Shown here one piece after another: positions 1-6,668 of a stretch of 10,001 bases of DNA. The DNA is from Bacillota bacterium (GTDB lineage Bacteria > Bacillota > Desulfitobacteriia > Desulfitobacteriales > Desulfitobacteriaceae). Made by a program: the position numbers and the translations under genes. Position 1 is the stretch's first letter; each line of letters starts with the position of its first letter. The DNA is taken from NCBI GenBank assembly GCA_023390635.1, contig JAEWCM010000155.1:1-10001 (forward strand), in the 5' to 3' direction. Under the pieces are notes generated by a model that saw only the letters and a list, made by a program, of their open reading frames with translations, was not told the DNA's origin and made no database searches.

Positions 1-804
1 CGGTGCAGGAGCCCCCACCGTGAGAAAGTCATGCACCTTTTTGGCCACATCAATCACATAACCGGGAGCGATCACTGCCCCGATTCTCCATCCCGTTACC
101 GAATAGGTTTTGGAGAGTGAGATACAGGTCAGTGTCCGCTCCCACATCCGCGGTAGGGCCGCAAAGTAGATATGCTCATATGGCTCATAGATAATATGCT
201 CATAGACTTCATCTGTGATCACAAAGGCATCATATTTTTCCGCCAGATCGGCGATTATTTGCATTTCTGCCAGAGTAAAGACTTTACCGCTGGGATTTGA
301 GGGATTGCAGAGAATCAGGGCTTTCGCACCCTGACGAAAGGCTTCTTCCAACACATCAGCATCAAAGGTATATTCAGGCGGCGTTAGCGATACATAGATC
401 GGCTCTGCTCCTGACAAAATGGCATCTGCAGCATAGTTCTCATAAAAGGGAGAAAAAACAATCACCTTGTCTCCCGGGTTGACAACACTCATCATGGCTG
501 TCATCATGGCCTCTGTGCTTCCGCATGTCACGACAATATCTGTTTCCGGATTAATATTCAGCCCGGAAAAATGATGATGTTTTTTGGCCAAGGCATCGCG
601 GAAATTTTTCGCTCCCCAGGTCACCGAATATTGATGAGGGCCTTCTTCCGCCGTCCGTGCCAAAGCCTCCAGCAGCGGTTTCGGAGGATCAAAATCAGGG
701 AAGCCCTGGGACAGATTGATTGCGCCATATTCGTTGGAAATCCTCGTCATCTTGCGGATGATCGATTCAGTAAAAAAATCCGTCCTCGTACTTAAAATTG
801 GCAT
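1..804 (-). CDS. Class I/II PLP-dependent aminotransferase (3' end off window)
   Basis: Fold-type I pyridoxal-phosphate aminotransferase that moves an amino group between an amino acid and a 2-oxo acid in the cytoplasm. The visible 268 residues start MPILSTRTDF and show the family landmarks: NLSQGFPDF near residue 30 (substrate-side glycine region), CGSTEA (cofactor phosphate region), NPSNPSG (conserved Asn facing the PLP ring), DEVYEH (Asp on the pyridine nitrogen, Tyr on O3') and SLSKTYSVTGWR with the Schiff-base Lys at residue 232 (bases 109-111). The C-terminal third, about 120 residues, lies left of the window. The ATG at 804 follows AAGGAAG at 7-nt spacing. It is the last visible gene of the metQ-metN-metI-ligase run, 81 nt after the ligase. 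The subgroup (methionine, kynurenine, aromatic or aspartate type) cannot be fixed from this part; the NLSQGFPDF start resembles the broad-specificity methionine/kynurenine/aromatic group. Confidence 0.93.
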   Translation of the reverse strand, partial: MPILSTRTDFFTESIIRKMTRISNEYGAINLSQGFPDFDPPKPLLEALARTAEEGPHQYSVTWGAKNFRDALAKKHHHFSGLNINPETDIVVTCGSTEAMMTAMMSVVNPGDKVIVFSPFYENYAADAILSGAEPIYVSLTPPEYTFDADVLEEAFRQGAKALILCNPSNPSGKVFTLAEMQIIADLAEKYDAFVITDEVYEHIIYEPYEHIYFAALPRMWERTLTCISLSKTYSVTGWRIGAVIAPGYVIDVAKKVHDFLTVGAPAP

Positions 805-821
805 AGTCTTTCTTCCTTCTT

Positions 822-883
822 CTTAAAAATTACGATGGCAGGTGCAGGCTGGGTTGGTTTAGAAAATTGCCGCCTTGCCATCG
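822..883 (-). terminator. Intercistronic hairpin with T-rich tail (possible partial terminator)
   Basis: Perfect 8-bp inverted repeat: CGATGGCA at 833-840 and TGCCATCG at 876-883. A further AGGC/GCCT pairing is possible inside. On the minus strand the stem begins 2 nt after the ligase stop codon and is followed by TAATTTTTAAG, then the SD of the aminotransferase. The T run is short and interrupted, so this may be a leaky terminator that lowers aminotransferase expression, or a stem that stabilises the upstream mRNA. Confidence 0.5.
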
Positions 884-885
884 GA

Positions 886-2205
886 TCAATGGCTCTTCCT
901 CTCGTCAATAATTCTCTTTGCTTTATGAGTCTCTCTGGGAATTGCCCCTTCCTCCAAAACGATCACTGCTGCCGGTTTAACACCCAAACGGGATTTAAGC
1001 GCTTTGGAAACACGGCCTTCCAGGTCTTTATGATTCTCCTGAGAATCCTTGGTGATCTCTACTTCCACCGCGTATCTTGTCGTGTAATTCTCTTCATAAA
1101 GGCGAATTCTGTACTCGCCACTGATCCCTTCCAAACCCCTGACTACATATTCAACATCACCAGGGAATACATTGACGCCCGATACGATAAACATATCATC
1201 AATACGTCCTACCACTTTGATTCTGGCATGGGTTCTGCCACACTTGCATGGGGTGCGGTCCATAATCCCGATATCACCGGTGCGGAACCTGATCATCGGT
1301 CTGGCTTTTTTGCGCAGGGTGGTCATCACCATTTCACCTCTCTCACCATCCGGAACAGGTTCACCTGTCTGTGGATCGAGAATCTCAAGCAAAATATGAT
1401 CTTCCACCAGGTGAAGACCGTCTCTCTCTTCACACATCCCGGCACAAGCCCCAAAGATATCTGAAATCCCGAAAAAGTCGTATAGCTTGGCATCCCATAA
1501 CTTTTCAATGGCCTCACGGGTGGCGGAGATTGATCCTCCCGCCTCACCGGCCACAATGATCGTTCTGATGGCCAAATCCTTAGCCGGATCAATGCCGTGT
1601 TGCTTGGCAGTCTCCCCAAGATACCAGGCATAAGATGGTGTGGTCCAAATTATAGTAGGTTGAAATTCTTTGAGAATAAAGAGCAGCCTTTCGGAAGGAA
1701 CAGTTCCGCACCATATGCAAAGTGCTCCTAAATTCTGGGCTCCGATTACATCCGGTCCACCTACAAAAAGGGTAAAGTTCAGAGCATGCACATACCTATC
1801 CTGCTTTCGCATTCCTGCCGCATAAAAAAGCCGGCTTTCACAGTCCTGGAATTCATCAAAATCCTGTTTGGTAAAAGGACTCAGGGTAGGCACTCCAGTC
1901 GATCCGGAAGAAGCAGAAATAAATACTACGTCATCCTCACTTACTGCGAGCATATCACCCAAAAGGGGTTTCTTTAACTGCCGTTCCCTTTCCGTCTGTT
2001 TATTCACAAAAGGAAACTTGCTGATATCTTCCAGCGTTTTAAAATCCTCCGGTTTAACCCCATGCTGGTCAAACGATTCCTTATAGTAAGGTGAATTTTC
2101 GTAAGCAAATGTCAGCATTTCCCGCAGTTCCCGCTCCTGCAGTTTTTCCAGTTCGGGGCGGGGGAGAGTTTCGATGGCCTCATTCCAATATCTTTGTTCA
2201 CTCAT
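886..2205 (-). CDS. Phenylacetate-CoA ligase-like AMP-forming enzyme (PaaK family)
   Basis: Adenylate-forming enzyme joining a carboxylic acid, typically phenylacetate or another arylacetate, to CoA at the cost of ATP to AMP; cytoplasmic. At 439 residues it matches the usual PaaK length of about 430-440. Visible motifs: phosphate-binding loop SSGSTGVPT (99-107), FFGISDIFG (about 244-252) where the family has its Ser/Thr-rich adenine motif, GLHLVEDH (263-270), RTGD (308-311) binding ribose, GRIDD (333-337) at the domain hinge, and a C-terminal HKAKRIIDER with the likely adenylation Lys. Cysteines at 254 and 258 and a CKC at 320-322 could bind metal; that is inference. I chose ATG 2205 (MSEQRYW) over the TTG 36 codons upstream because AGAGGAAG lies just before it and the PaaK homology begins there. 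It follows the permease gene by 43 nt. Substrate is unknown; arylacetates are the family default. Confidence 0.92.
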   Translation of the reverse strand: MSEQRYWNEAIETLPRPELEKLQERELREMLTFAYENSPYYKESFDQHGVKPEDFKTLEDISKFPFVNKQTERERQLKKPLLGDMLAVSEDDVVFISASSGSTGVPTLSPFTKQDFDEFQDCESRLFYAAGMRKQDRYVHALNFTLFVGGPDVIGAQNLGALCIWCGTVPSERLLFILKEFQPTIIWTTPSYAWYLGETAKQHGIDPAKDLAIRTIIVAGEAGGSISATREAIEKLWDAKLYDFFGISDIFGACAGMCEERDGLHLVEDHILLEILDPQTGEPVPDGERGEMVMTTLRKKARPMIRFRTGDIGIMDRTPCKCGRTHARIKVVGRIDDMFIVSGVNVFPGDVEYVVRGLEGISGEYRIRLYEENYTTRYAVEVEITKDSQENHKDLEGRVSKALKSRLGVKPAAVIVLEEGAIPRETHKAKRIIDERKSH

Positions 2206-2248
2206 ACTTTTCTTCCTCTCATTGCATATTAAAAACTTCTTTTTACTC

Positions 2249-2905
2249 TTAGCGTCGATTGACCCGTCTTGCCATCGTTTCCCCCAATAGTTGTACCAGC
2301 TGTACAATAACAATTAAGATTATAACACAAATCACTAGTACAGTGGTCTGATATCTTTGATAACCGTGTCGTATTGCCAGATCACCTACTCCGCCTCCCC
2401 CGACGGTTCCTGACATCGCTGAATAGCCAATCAGGGATATAGCCGTTACTGTGATATTGGTGATCAGTTGGGGGAGCGCTTCAGGGATTAAGATATGAAC
2501 AACGATATCGATAGGTTTAGCCCCTGATGCGACCGCCGCTTCCAATATTCCTTTAGGCACTTCAGAAAAAGAACTTTCAGCTAATCTGGCAAAAAAAGCA
2601 ATAGCAGCTACCGAAAGAGGAACGATCACAGAACTGGCACCAATATTTGTTCCCATGATAAATTTTGTGAAAGGCAACAAAATAACCAACAAGATAACAA
2701 AAGGAATGGAGCGCACAATATTTACCACCACCCCGGCAATCTGATTGATTACGGCATTTTTAATAAAAAGGGAATTTGATGTTAAAAACAAAAAAAGCCC
2801 GATTAATCCTCCCAAAATGACAGCGATCAAGAGAGACCACCCCACCATCATCGCTGTCTCTCCAAAGGCTTTACCCAACTCGTGCATCAATTCTTCAACG
2901 GTCAT
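2249..2905 (-). CDS. metI: MetI-type ABC transporter permease
   Basis: Inner-membrane permease of a methionine-uptake-type (MUT family) ABC importer; two copies pair with two MetN-type ATPases. The 218-residue product, close to E. coli MetI at 217, has about five hydrophobic segments, the first at VGWSLLIAVILGGLIGLFLF. The EAA loop that docks the ATPase is visible around EAAVASGAKPIDIVVHILIPEALP. The ATG at 2905 aligns well with the start of E. coli MetI. A GTG two codons upstream (2911) has better SD spacing: GAGGTG lies 7 nt before it and 13 nt before the ATG. The real start may therefore be GTG, adding two residues. The start lies inside the 3' end of metN (11-nt overlap), which suggests translational coupling. 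The substrate may not be methionine, given the neighbours. Confidence 0.93.
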   Translation of the reverse strand: MTVEELMHELGKAFGETAMMVGWSLLIAVILGGLIGLFLFLTSNSLFIKNAVINQIAGVVVNIVRSIPFVILLVILLPFTKFIMGTNIGASSVIVPLSVAAIAFFARLAESSFSEVPKGILEAAVASGAKPIDIVVHILIPEALPQLITNITVTAISLIGYSAMSGTVGGGGVGDLAIRHGYQRYQTTVLVICVIILIVIVQLVQLLGETMARRVNRR

Positions 2906-3917
2906 CGTCACTTTTGAACACCTCGATTCTCTCCGTATTTTCCCGGATGTAAGCCACTGCTTCATCCAGATCTGCCCCGGCGGGCCCGTAAATATTCACA
3001 AAGATGATTCCGTAAGGTTGTTTATCGATATAATCAATTTTGCCATGTAGAATATTAAAATATATATTAAATTTGGCCGTGGCCTTTGAGAGAACCGGTT
3101 CCAGCGCGGATTGAGAGAGATACTCGATTTTTAGGATCAACCCTTTTGTCTCCTCTACAATCTCTTCGGGAATCTCAAATTTAGTGGTATGAGCGACCAG
3201 TTCCTTGGTGAACTTCTGCTCCGGGTTGGTGAACAACTCATAGACCTCTTTCAACTCGATAATTTCGCCATCCTTCATCACCCCTACCCGGTGACAAATG
3301 CTTTTTATCACTTCCATCTCGTGGGTAATCAGCACAATCGTGACCCCCAGCTTTTGATTGATCTCTTTTAAAAGCTTTAAGATAGAAGCTGTTGTCTCCA
3401 AATCCAAAGCGCTTGTCGGCTCGTCGCAAATTAATATTTTCGCATCGTTAGCCAGTGCCCTGGCAATTCCTACCCTTTGCTTCTGACCACCGGATAATTG
3501 AGATGGATAGGCATCGCGCTTTTCGCTGAGTCCGACAATTTTCAGTAAATCTGTAACCCGCTCATTGATTTCATTCTTAGACTTGCCTGCTGTTCTAAGA
3601 GAGAAGGCAATATTATCGAAGACCGTCTTGCTCGCTGCCAAATTAAAGTGCTGAAAAATCATACCGATTTCCCTTCTCAGCCGGCGCAATTCACTGCCTT
3701 TATAACCAATGATACTTTTCCCGTCAATCAGTACCTCGCCTTGTGTTGGACGCTCAAGAAGATTAATTGTCCGCAGCAGCGTACTTTTTCCTGCGCCACT
3801 TGACCCTACAATGCCAAATATTTCTCCCTCATTAATACGAAGATTAACTCCCTTCACTGCGCGGAAAATAGATTTCTTCTCTTTGAAATGAACGCTGACG
3901 TTCTTAAATTCTATCAA
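2895..3917 (-). CDS. metN: MetN-type ABC transporter ATP-binding protein with NIL domain
   Basis: ATPase subunit of a methionine-type importer. Its 340 residues match MetN (343 in E. coli). Motifs in order: Walker A GSSGAGKST (38-46), Q-loop Gln 89 in IFQHFNL, signature LSGGQ (141-145), Walker B ILICDE (161-166) followed by PTSALD, and switch His 199 in LITHE. A C-terminal ferredoxin-like NIL domain occupies roughly 265-338; in MetN this domain binds methionine and shuts the transporter down (trans-inhibition), so ligand-gated feedback is likely kept here. The start codon is TTG at 3917. The nearest SD is AAGGAAGG, about 10 nt upstream, and the closer GTG is out of frame with an immediate stop. 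The weak start and the structured 121-nt spacer after metQ suggest lower synthesis than the binding protein. Confidence 0.94.
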   Translation of the reverse strand: MIEFKNVSVHFKEKKSIFRAVKGVNLRINEGEIFGIVGSSGAGKSTLLRTINLLERPTQGEVLIDGKSIIGYKGSELRRLRREIGMIFQHFNLAASKTVFDNIAFSLRTAGKSKNEINERVTDLLKIVGLSEKRDAYPSQLSGGQKQRVGIARALANDAKILICDEPTSALDLETTASILKLLKEINQKLGVTIVLITHEMEVIKSICHRVGVMKDGEIIELKEVYELFTNPEQKFTKELVAHTTKFEIPEEIVEETKGLILKIEYLSQSALEPVLSKATAKFNIYFNILHGKIDYIDKQPYGIIFVNIYGPAGADLDEAVAYIRENTERIEVFKSDDDR

Positions 3918-3940
3918 TGCTTCACGCCCTTCCTTAAAGT

Positions 3941-3988
3941 CAACCCTAAGTGCACTCTCTCAGTAAAATCGAGAACAACTTAGGGTTG
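3941..3988 (-). repeat. Large perfect inverted repeat in the metQ-metN spacer
   Basis: Perfect 11-bp arms: CAACCCTAAGT at 3941-3951 and ACTTAGGGTTG at 3978-3988, with a 26-nt interior that can add a short CTC/GAG pairing. In minus-strand mRNA it forms a stable stem ending about 23 nt before the metN TTG start. No T run follows, so it is not a classical terminator. A role in protecting the upstream metQ message from 3' exonucleases, or in tuning metN expression, is inferred. Confidence 0.7.
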
Positions 3989-3996
3989 CCGTCAGC

Positions 3997-4012
3997 ACAT
4001 GTATTCACATGT
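3997..4012 (-). repeat. Short hairpin (ACATGT inverted repeat) after metQ
   Basis: ACATGT (3997-4002) and ACATGT (4007-4012) are self-complementary arms around a 4-nt loop. They lie 26 nt after the metQ stop and just before the larger inverted repeat. With that repeat it makes a two-stem structure in the metQ-metN spacer. On its own the stem is weak. Confidence 0.45.
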
Positions 4013-4038
4013 TTTATTTAGATGCCTAACTTTTAAAA

Positions 4039-4887
4039 TTAAAAATCTTTTGGTTTCTGGAAAGAAACAAATTCACCGTTGGGATCATTAATTACACTTT
4101 TAAAGGCATCAGACTTTACGATTTCCAGAAGATCTTTAGCAAGCTGGCTGTCCTTGTCTTCCGTCCGCACAGCAATCACATTGATATAGCCATCCTTAAG
4201 CTGCTCATTGAAAATCGCCTCCGAAAGCTTCAGTCCCGCACTGATTGCGTAGTTTCCGTTAATTACCGCTATATCGGTACTATCCAGCGTTCTCGGCAGC
4301 TGGGGTGCTTCAATCAAAGAAAACTTCAAGTGCTTGGAATTTTCAGAAAGATCCTTTTCTGTGGCAGTTGCCGAATCTTTCGTCGGATCAATTTTAACCA
4401 ACCCAGCCTGTTCCAGTACCTTCAATGCTCTGGTCAAGTTTGTCGGGTCATTGGGAATGGCAACGGTCGCTCCGTCCGGAATGTCTGCAACCGATTTGAT
4501 TTTATTGGAGAACACTCCCATGCCTGCCGTTGGCACTTCTGTAATATCTGTTAAATCAAGACTGTGTTCCTTCTTAAAATTATTCAAATAGGTGGAATGC
4601 TGAAATAAATTAACGTCAATCTCTTTATTGGCCAATGCGTTGTTAGGCTGAACATAATCGCTGAATAAAACATATTCAACTGTGTATCCTTTCTCTTTTA
4701 AAGAAGGCTCAATTCCCTTTTTAAACATATCTTCATACGGGCCTGCGCAAAACCCCACTTTGATCTTTTTATTCGCCTGTCCCTGATCTTTTGACCCGCT
4801 GTCGCCAGAAGTACCGCAACCTGTCAGCAATACTCCCATTAATCCACTCACCAGGATTAAACTTATCGCCTTCTTTAACTTTTTCAT
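4039..4887 (-). CDS. metQ: MetQ/NlpA-type substrate-binding lipoprotein
   Basis: Extracytoplasmic binding lipoprotein that delivers substrate to the MetNI-type channel. Of its 282 residues, 1-23 form a signal peptide (KKLKK, a hydrophobic stretch, lipobox LLTGC) with the lipidated Cys at 24. A Gly/Ser/Asp/Lys-rich linker follows, then the NlpA domain. Family landmarks are YVQPNNALA, NLFQH and the ligand-site NGNYA (near 220), whose Asn contacts the ligand's amino-acid backbone in known MetQ proteins. The segment after the first beta strand reads GFCAGPYEDMF, unlike the GATPGPH form common in methionine-binding members; this may hint at a different side chain in the pocket. ATG 4887 follows GAGGAGGAGAAGG, a very strong SD. 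It is the first gene of the transport operon, with a promoter just upstream. Confidence 0.94.
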   Translation of the reverse strand: MKKLKKAISLILVSGLMGVLLTGCGTSGDSGSKDQGQANKKIKVGFCAGPYEDMFKKGIEPSLKEKGYTVEYVLFSDYVQPNNALANKEIDVNLFQHSTYLNNFKKEHSLDLTDITEVPTAGMGVFSNKIKSVADIPDGATVAIPNDPTNLTRALKVLEQAGLVKIDPTKDSATATEKDLSENSKHLKFSLIEAPQLPRTLDSTDIAVINGNYAISAGLKLSEAIFNEQLKDGYINVIAVRTEDKDSQLAKDLLEIVKSDAFKSVINDPNGEFVSFQKPKDF

Positions 4888-4932
4888 TAACCCTTCTCCT
4901 CCTCAAACTATACTATTCTTATATGTTAAATA

Positions 4933-4961
4933 TAGATATCATATATCTGTTCTTCTGTCAA
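4933..4961 (-). promoter_or_regulatory. Sigma-A-type promoter for the metQ operon
   Basis: On the minus strand TTGACA (4961-4956) and TATCTA (4938-4933) are separated by exactly 17 nt, with an upstream TGA giving an extended -10. The predicted transcription start near 4926 leaves a leader of only about 38 nt before the metQ ATG. An AGATAT-cat-ATATCT inverted repeat (4934-4948) overlaps the -10, and a 7-bp pair ATATCTG (4943-4949) / CAGATAT (4977-4983) brackets the -35. Either could be an operator, but the region is AT-rich, so chance is possible. Confidence 0.65.
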
Positions 4962-4980
4962 CAACTTATATTTATCCAGA

Positions 4981-5013
4981 TATAAAATTAGAGACAGCCT
5001 CCTAAAGAAGCTG
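4981..5013 (-). terminator. Probable terminator after the amidohydrolase gene
   Basis: On the minus strand CAGCTTC (5013-5007) and GAGGCTG (5001-4995) form a 7-bp stem with one G-T wobble and a 5-nt loop. TCTC and then TAATTTTATA follow. The stem starts 43 nt after the amidohydrolase stop and precedes the metQ promoter, so it should separate the two units. The T run is delayed, which makes efficiency uncertain. Confidence 0.55.
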
Positions 5014-5056
5014 CCCCTCGCGGCGGAAATATGCATTACAAAAATATCTTCTCCTG

Positions 5057-5887
5057 CTAACGGGGTAGGCTTAACAAGCTTTCAAGGTTGCCCCATAATA
5101 TCTGCCGATTTTCCTCAGCCGTTAACCCCAGCTCCAAAAAGCGCTGCAATTCTTCCCTGTGGCTCCACATCGGATAGTCGGTGCCAAAAAGCACCTTATC
5201 CACACCGTGCCTGCGTATAACCTCCACTGCTTCTTCCTTTTCCAAATGCATCAAAGTGCTGGATGTGTCAAGGTAAAGGTTACGCCCCAACAAAATATCC
5301 CCTTGTTCCTTCCATATACTGTATGCACCCAAGTGAGCGGCAATCACAGTAAGTTGGGGAAAAGACTGCAAAATCCTGACTAAACGCAAAGGATCGGAGA
5401 AATCCACGCATTGATCTCCCACATGAAACAGTACCGGCAATCTCCCTTCCAACTTTTTGTAGATTGGCAGGAAGGAAGGCGCATCGATGTATACCTTTTG
5501 GCAATCAGGGTGAATTTTCACTCCCCTCAGTCCACACTCTATCATCCGATCTATTTCTTCATCTGCATCGGCTAAATCAGGATGAATGGTTCCGAATCCG
5601 ATAAGCTCGGGGTGATCAGAGCAAACGGAAGCTATAAAATTGTTAATTGGCTTTACTTGATTGGGCGTCAGCGCTGCCGAAGAAACAAGGAAACGATGGA
5701 TACCAGCCTTGTTCCCAGCATCCAGCAAATCAGACACTGTTCCTTTGCCTTGAGGCTTAATTCGATAAAACTCTCCAATCGACGCAGCCGCCTTAGCTGC
5801 AATTTTCTCCGGGTAGACATGCGCATGGGCATCAATAATGTGCGGATATTCCTGCAACATGATGTGAAACAATTTGTTTTCTGTCAA
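5057..5887 (-). CDS. Amidohydrolase 2 family metal-dependent hydrolase (TIM barrel)
   Basis: Member of the COG2159-type amidohydrolase group, which hydrolyses or decarboxylates diverse substrates using a metal in a TIM barrel. In its 276 residues the metal-ligand pattern is complete: HAH (21-23) after strand 1, His 155 in LFHVGD, His 185 in AAHLG and Asp 237 in FGTDYPM. GVKIHP (122-127) carries the strand-4 Lys region. No signal peptide is seen, so it is cytoplasmic. The start is TTG at 5887, with AAGGAG about 10 nt upstream. The first ATG (5860, residue 10) has no SD but would keep the whole domain. It is monocistronic between a terminator on one side and a divergent carD-like gene on the other. 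The substrate cannot be read from the sequence; decarboxylase activity (as in ACMSD-like members) is an alternative to hydrolysis. Confidence 0.88.
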   Translation of the reverse strand: MTENKLFHIMLQEYPHIIDAHAHVYPEKIAAKAAASIGEFYRIKPQGKGTVSDLLDAGNKAGIHRFLVSSAALTPNQVKPINNFIASVCSDHPELIGFGTIHPDLADADEEIDRMIECGLRGVKIHPDCQKVYIDAPSFLPIYKKLEGRLPVLFHVGDQCVDFSDPLRLVRILQSFPQLTVIAAHLGAYSIWKEQGDILLGRNLYLDTSSTLMHLEKEEAVEVIRRHGVDKVLFGTDYPMWSHREELQRFLELGLTAEENRQILWGNLESLLSLPR

Positions 5888-5933
5888 AGTCCTTTATCTC
5901 CTTTCTTGATCAAGGTATTAATATTTACTGTAT

Positions 5934-5960
5934 TTAGCATAACATAAATTAGCATGCTAA
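5934..5960. promoter_or_regulatory. Candidate operator: 12-bp palindrome plus matching half-site
   Basis: TTAGCATGCTAA (5949-5960) is a perfect palindrome. A second TTAGCAT begins 15 bp to its left (5934-5940). The site lies 47-73 bp upstream of the amidohydrolase TTG, where that gene's promoter must be; minus-strand TATGCT (5941-5936) could serve as the -10. It is about 53 bp left of the carD-like -35. The layout suits a dimeric repressor or activator of the amidohydrolase gene; the regulator is unknown. Confidence 0.5.
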
Positions 5961-6012
5961 GTGCAAAAATTTCAATTGACAGCTATAAACTCGCTATGGT
6001 AAGATTATTGGT

Positions 6013-6041
6013 TTTACATTGTTCTTTATTTCTGTTATAAT
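6013..6041 (+). promoter_or_regulatory. Strong sigma-A promoter for the carD-like gene
   Basis: TTTACA (6013-6018) and a perfect TATAAT (6036-6041) are separated by 17 nt, with TGT before the -10 giving an extended -10 element. The predicted start near 6048 gives a short leader of about 29 nt with a strong SD. Confidence 0.85.
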
Positions 6042-6076
6042 ATAAGTATAGCAGAAATAAAGAAAGGAGAAGAATT

Positions 6077-6589
6077 ATGTTTCAGATTGGTGATAAAATT
6101 TTCTATCCTATGTATGGCGTCGGACTCGTAAAGGGAATCGAAGAAAAAGAAGTGCTGGGTCTGAAAAAGCTTTACTATACTCTTAATATTCCTCATATAA
6201 AAATGAGCGTTATGGTTCCCATGGAACAAGCTGCCAATTTAGGAATTCGGGAACTCGTTACACCCGATATCTTAGACCAAGCCCTTAATAATCTTTATAA
6301 TGGAAAAACCGATCCTAATATTTATGAGAATCAACGCTATTGCCAAGAACTTAATAAAAAGAAAATGAAAAGCGGTGACATCTGTAAAAATGCTGAGATT
6401 ATTCGCGATTTGACCCGCAAAGGTCAGAAGGGAAAACTTGGCTCAGAAGATTCTAATATGTTGAACAACGCCCGGCAAATATTTATCAGTGAACTTACGC
6501 AGATAAAATGCCTGACTCCCGACAGGGCAATTGCTTTTTTAGATAAAATTATCAGCGGGGAAAATGAAACCCTTTCCAATGCCAATTAA
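6077..6589 (+). CDS. CarD/CdnL-family RNA polymerase-binding transcription regulator
   Basis: CarD-type protein that binds the RNA polymerase beta subunit and typically stabilises the open complex at promoters. The 170 residues fit the family (about 150-170). The N-terminal part (1 to about 60; FQIGDKIFYPMYGVGLVKGI, then KLYYTLNIP) is the Tudor-like RNAP-interaction domain shared with the transcription-repair factor Mfd. Residues about 65-165 are helical and charged, matching the DNA-contacting C-terminal domain. ATG 6077 follows AAAGGAG at 7-nt spacing. It is monocistronic, with a near-consensus promoter upstream and a T-rich stop structure downstream. A global growth or stress regulator role is likely; the adjacent genes need not be its targets. 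Confidence 0.9.
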   Translation: MFQIGDKIFYPMYGVGLVKGIEEKEVLGLKKLYYTLNIPHIKMSVMVPMEQAANLGIRELVTPDILDQALNNLYNGKTDPNIYENQRYCQELNKKKMKSGDICKNAEIIRDLTRKGQKGKLGSEDSNMLNNARQIFISELTQIKCLTPDRAIAFLDKIISGENETLSNAN

Positions 6590-6606
6590 TCTGGCCTCTT
6601 TTTTTT
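6581..6606 (+). terminator. Probable terminator of the carD-like gene
   Basis: GCCA (6581-6584) and TGGC (6592-6595) form a short stem overlapping the stop codon, followed by CTC and an uninterrupted run of eight T (6599-6606). The T tract is strong but the 4-bp stem is weak, so some read-through toward the fluoride riboswitch is possible. Confidence 0.5.
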
Positions 6607-6627
6607 GCCCTTTTAGAACGGTAGTGC

Positions 6628-6656
6628 TTGACAAACGCCTCAATTTATTCTACCCT
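6628..6656 (+). promoter_or_regulatory. Promoter of the crcB operon
   Basis: A perfect -35 TTGACA (6628-6633) lies 17 nt before TACCCT (6651-6656), a poor -10. Transcription would start near 6663, just ahead of the fluoride aptamer, as expected for a riboswitch leader. Confidence 0.75.
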
Positions 6657-6668
6657 AAATTCATATTT

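Noticed and set aside
835..1464. Plus-strand 209-codon open frame
   Set aside because: It lies antisense to the PaaK-like gene, has no family features or SD, and the minus frame has full motif support.
2206..2313. Longer N-terminus for the ligase (36 extra codons from an upstream TTG)
   Set aside because: The extension runs into the 3' end of metI and lacks homology-like character; ATG 2205 has a good SD.
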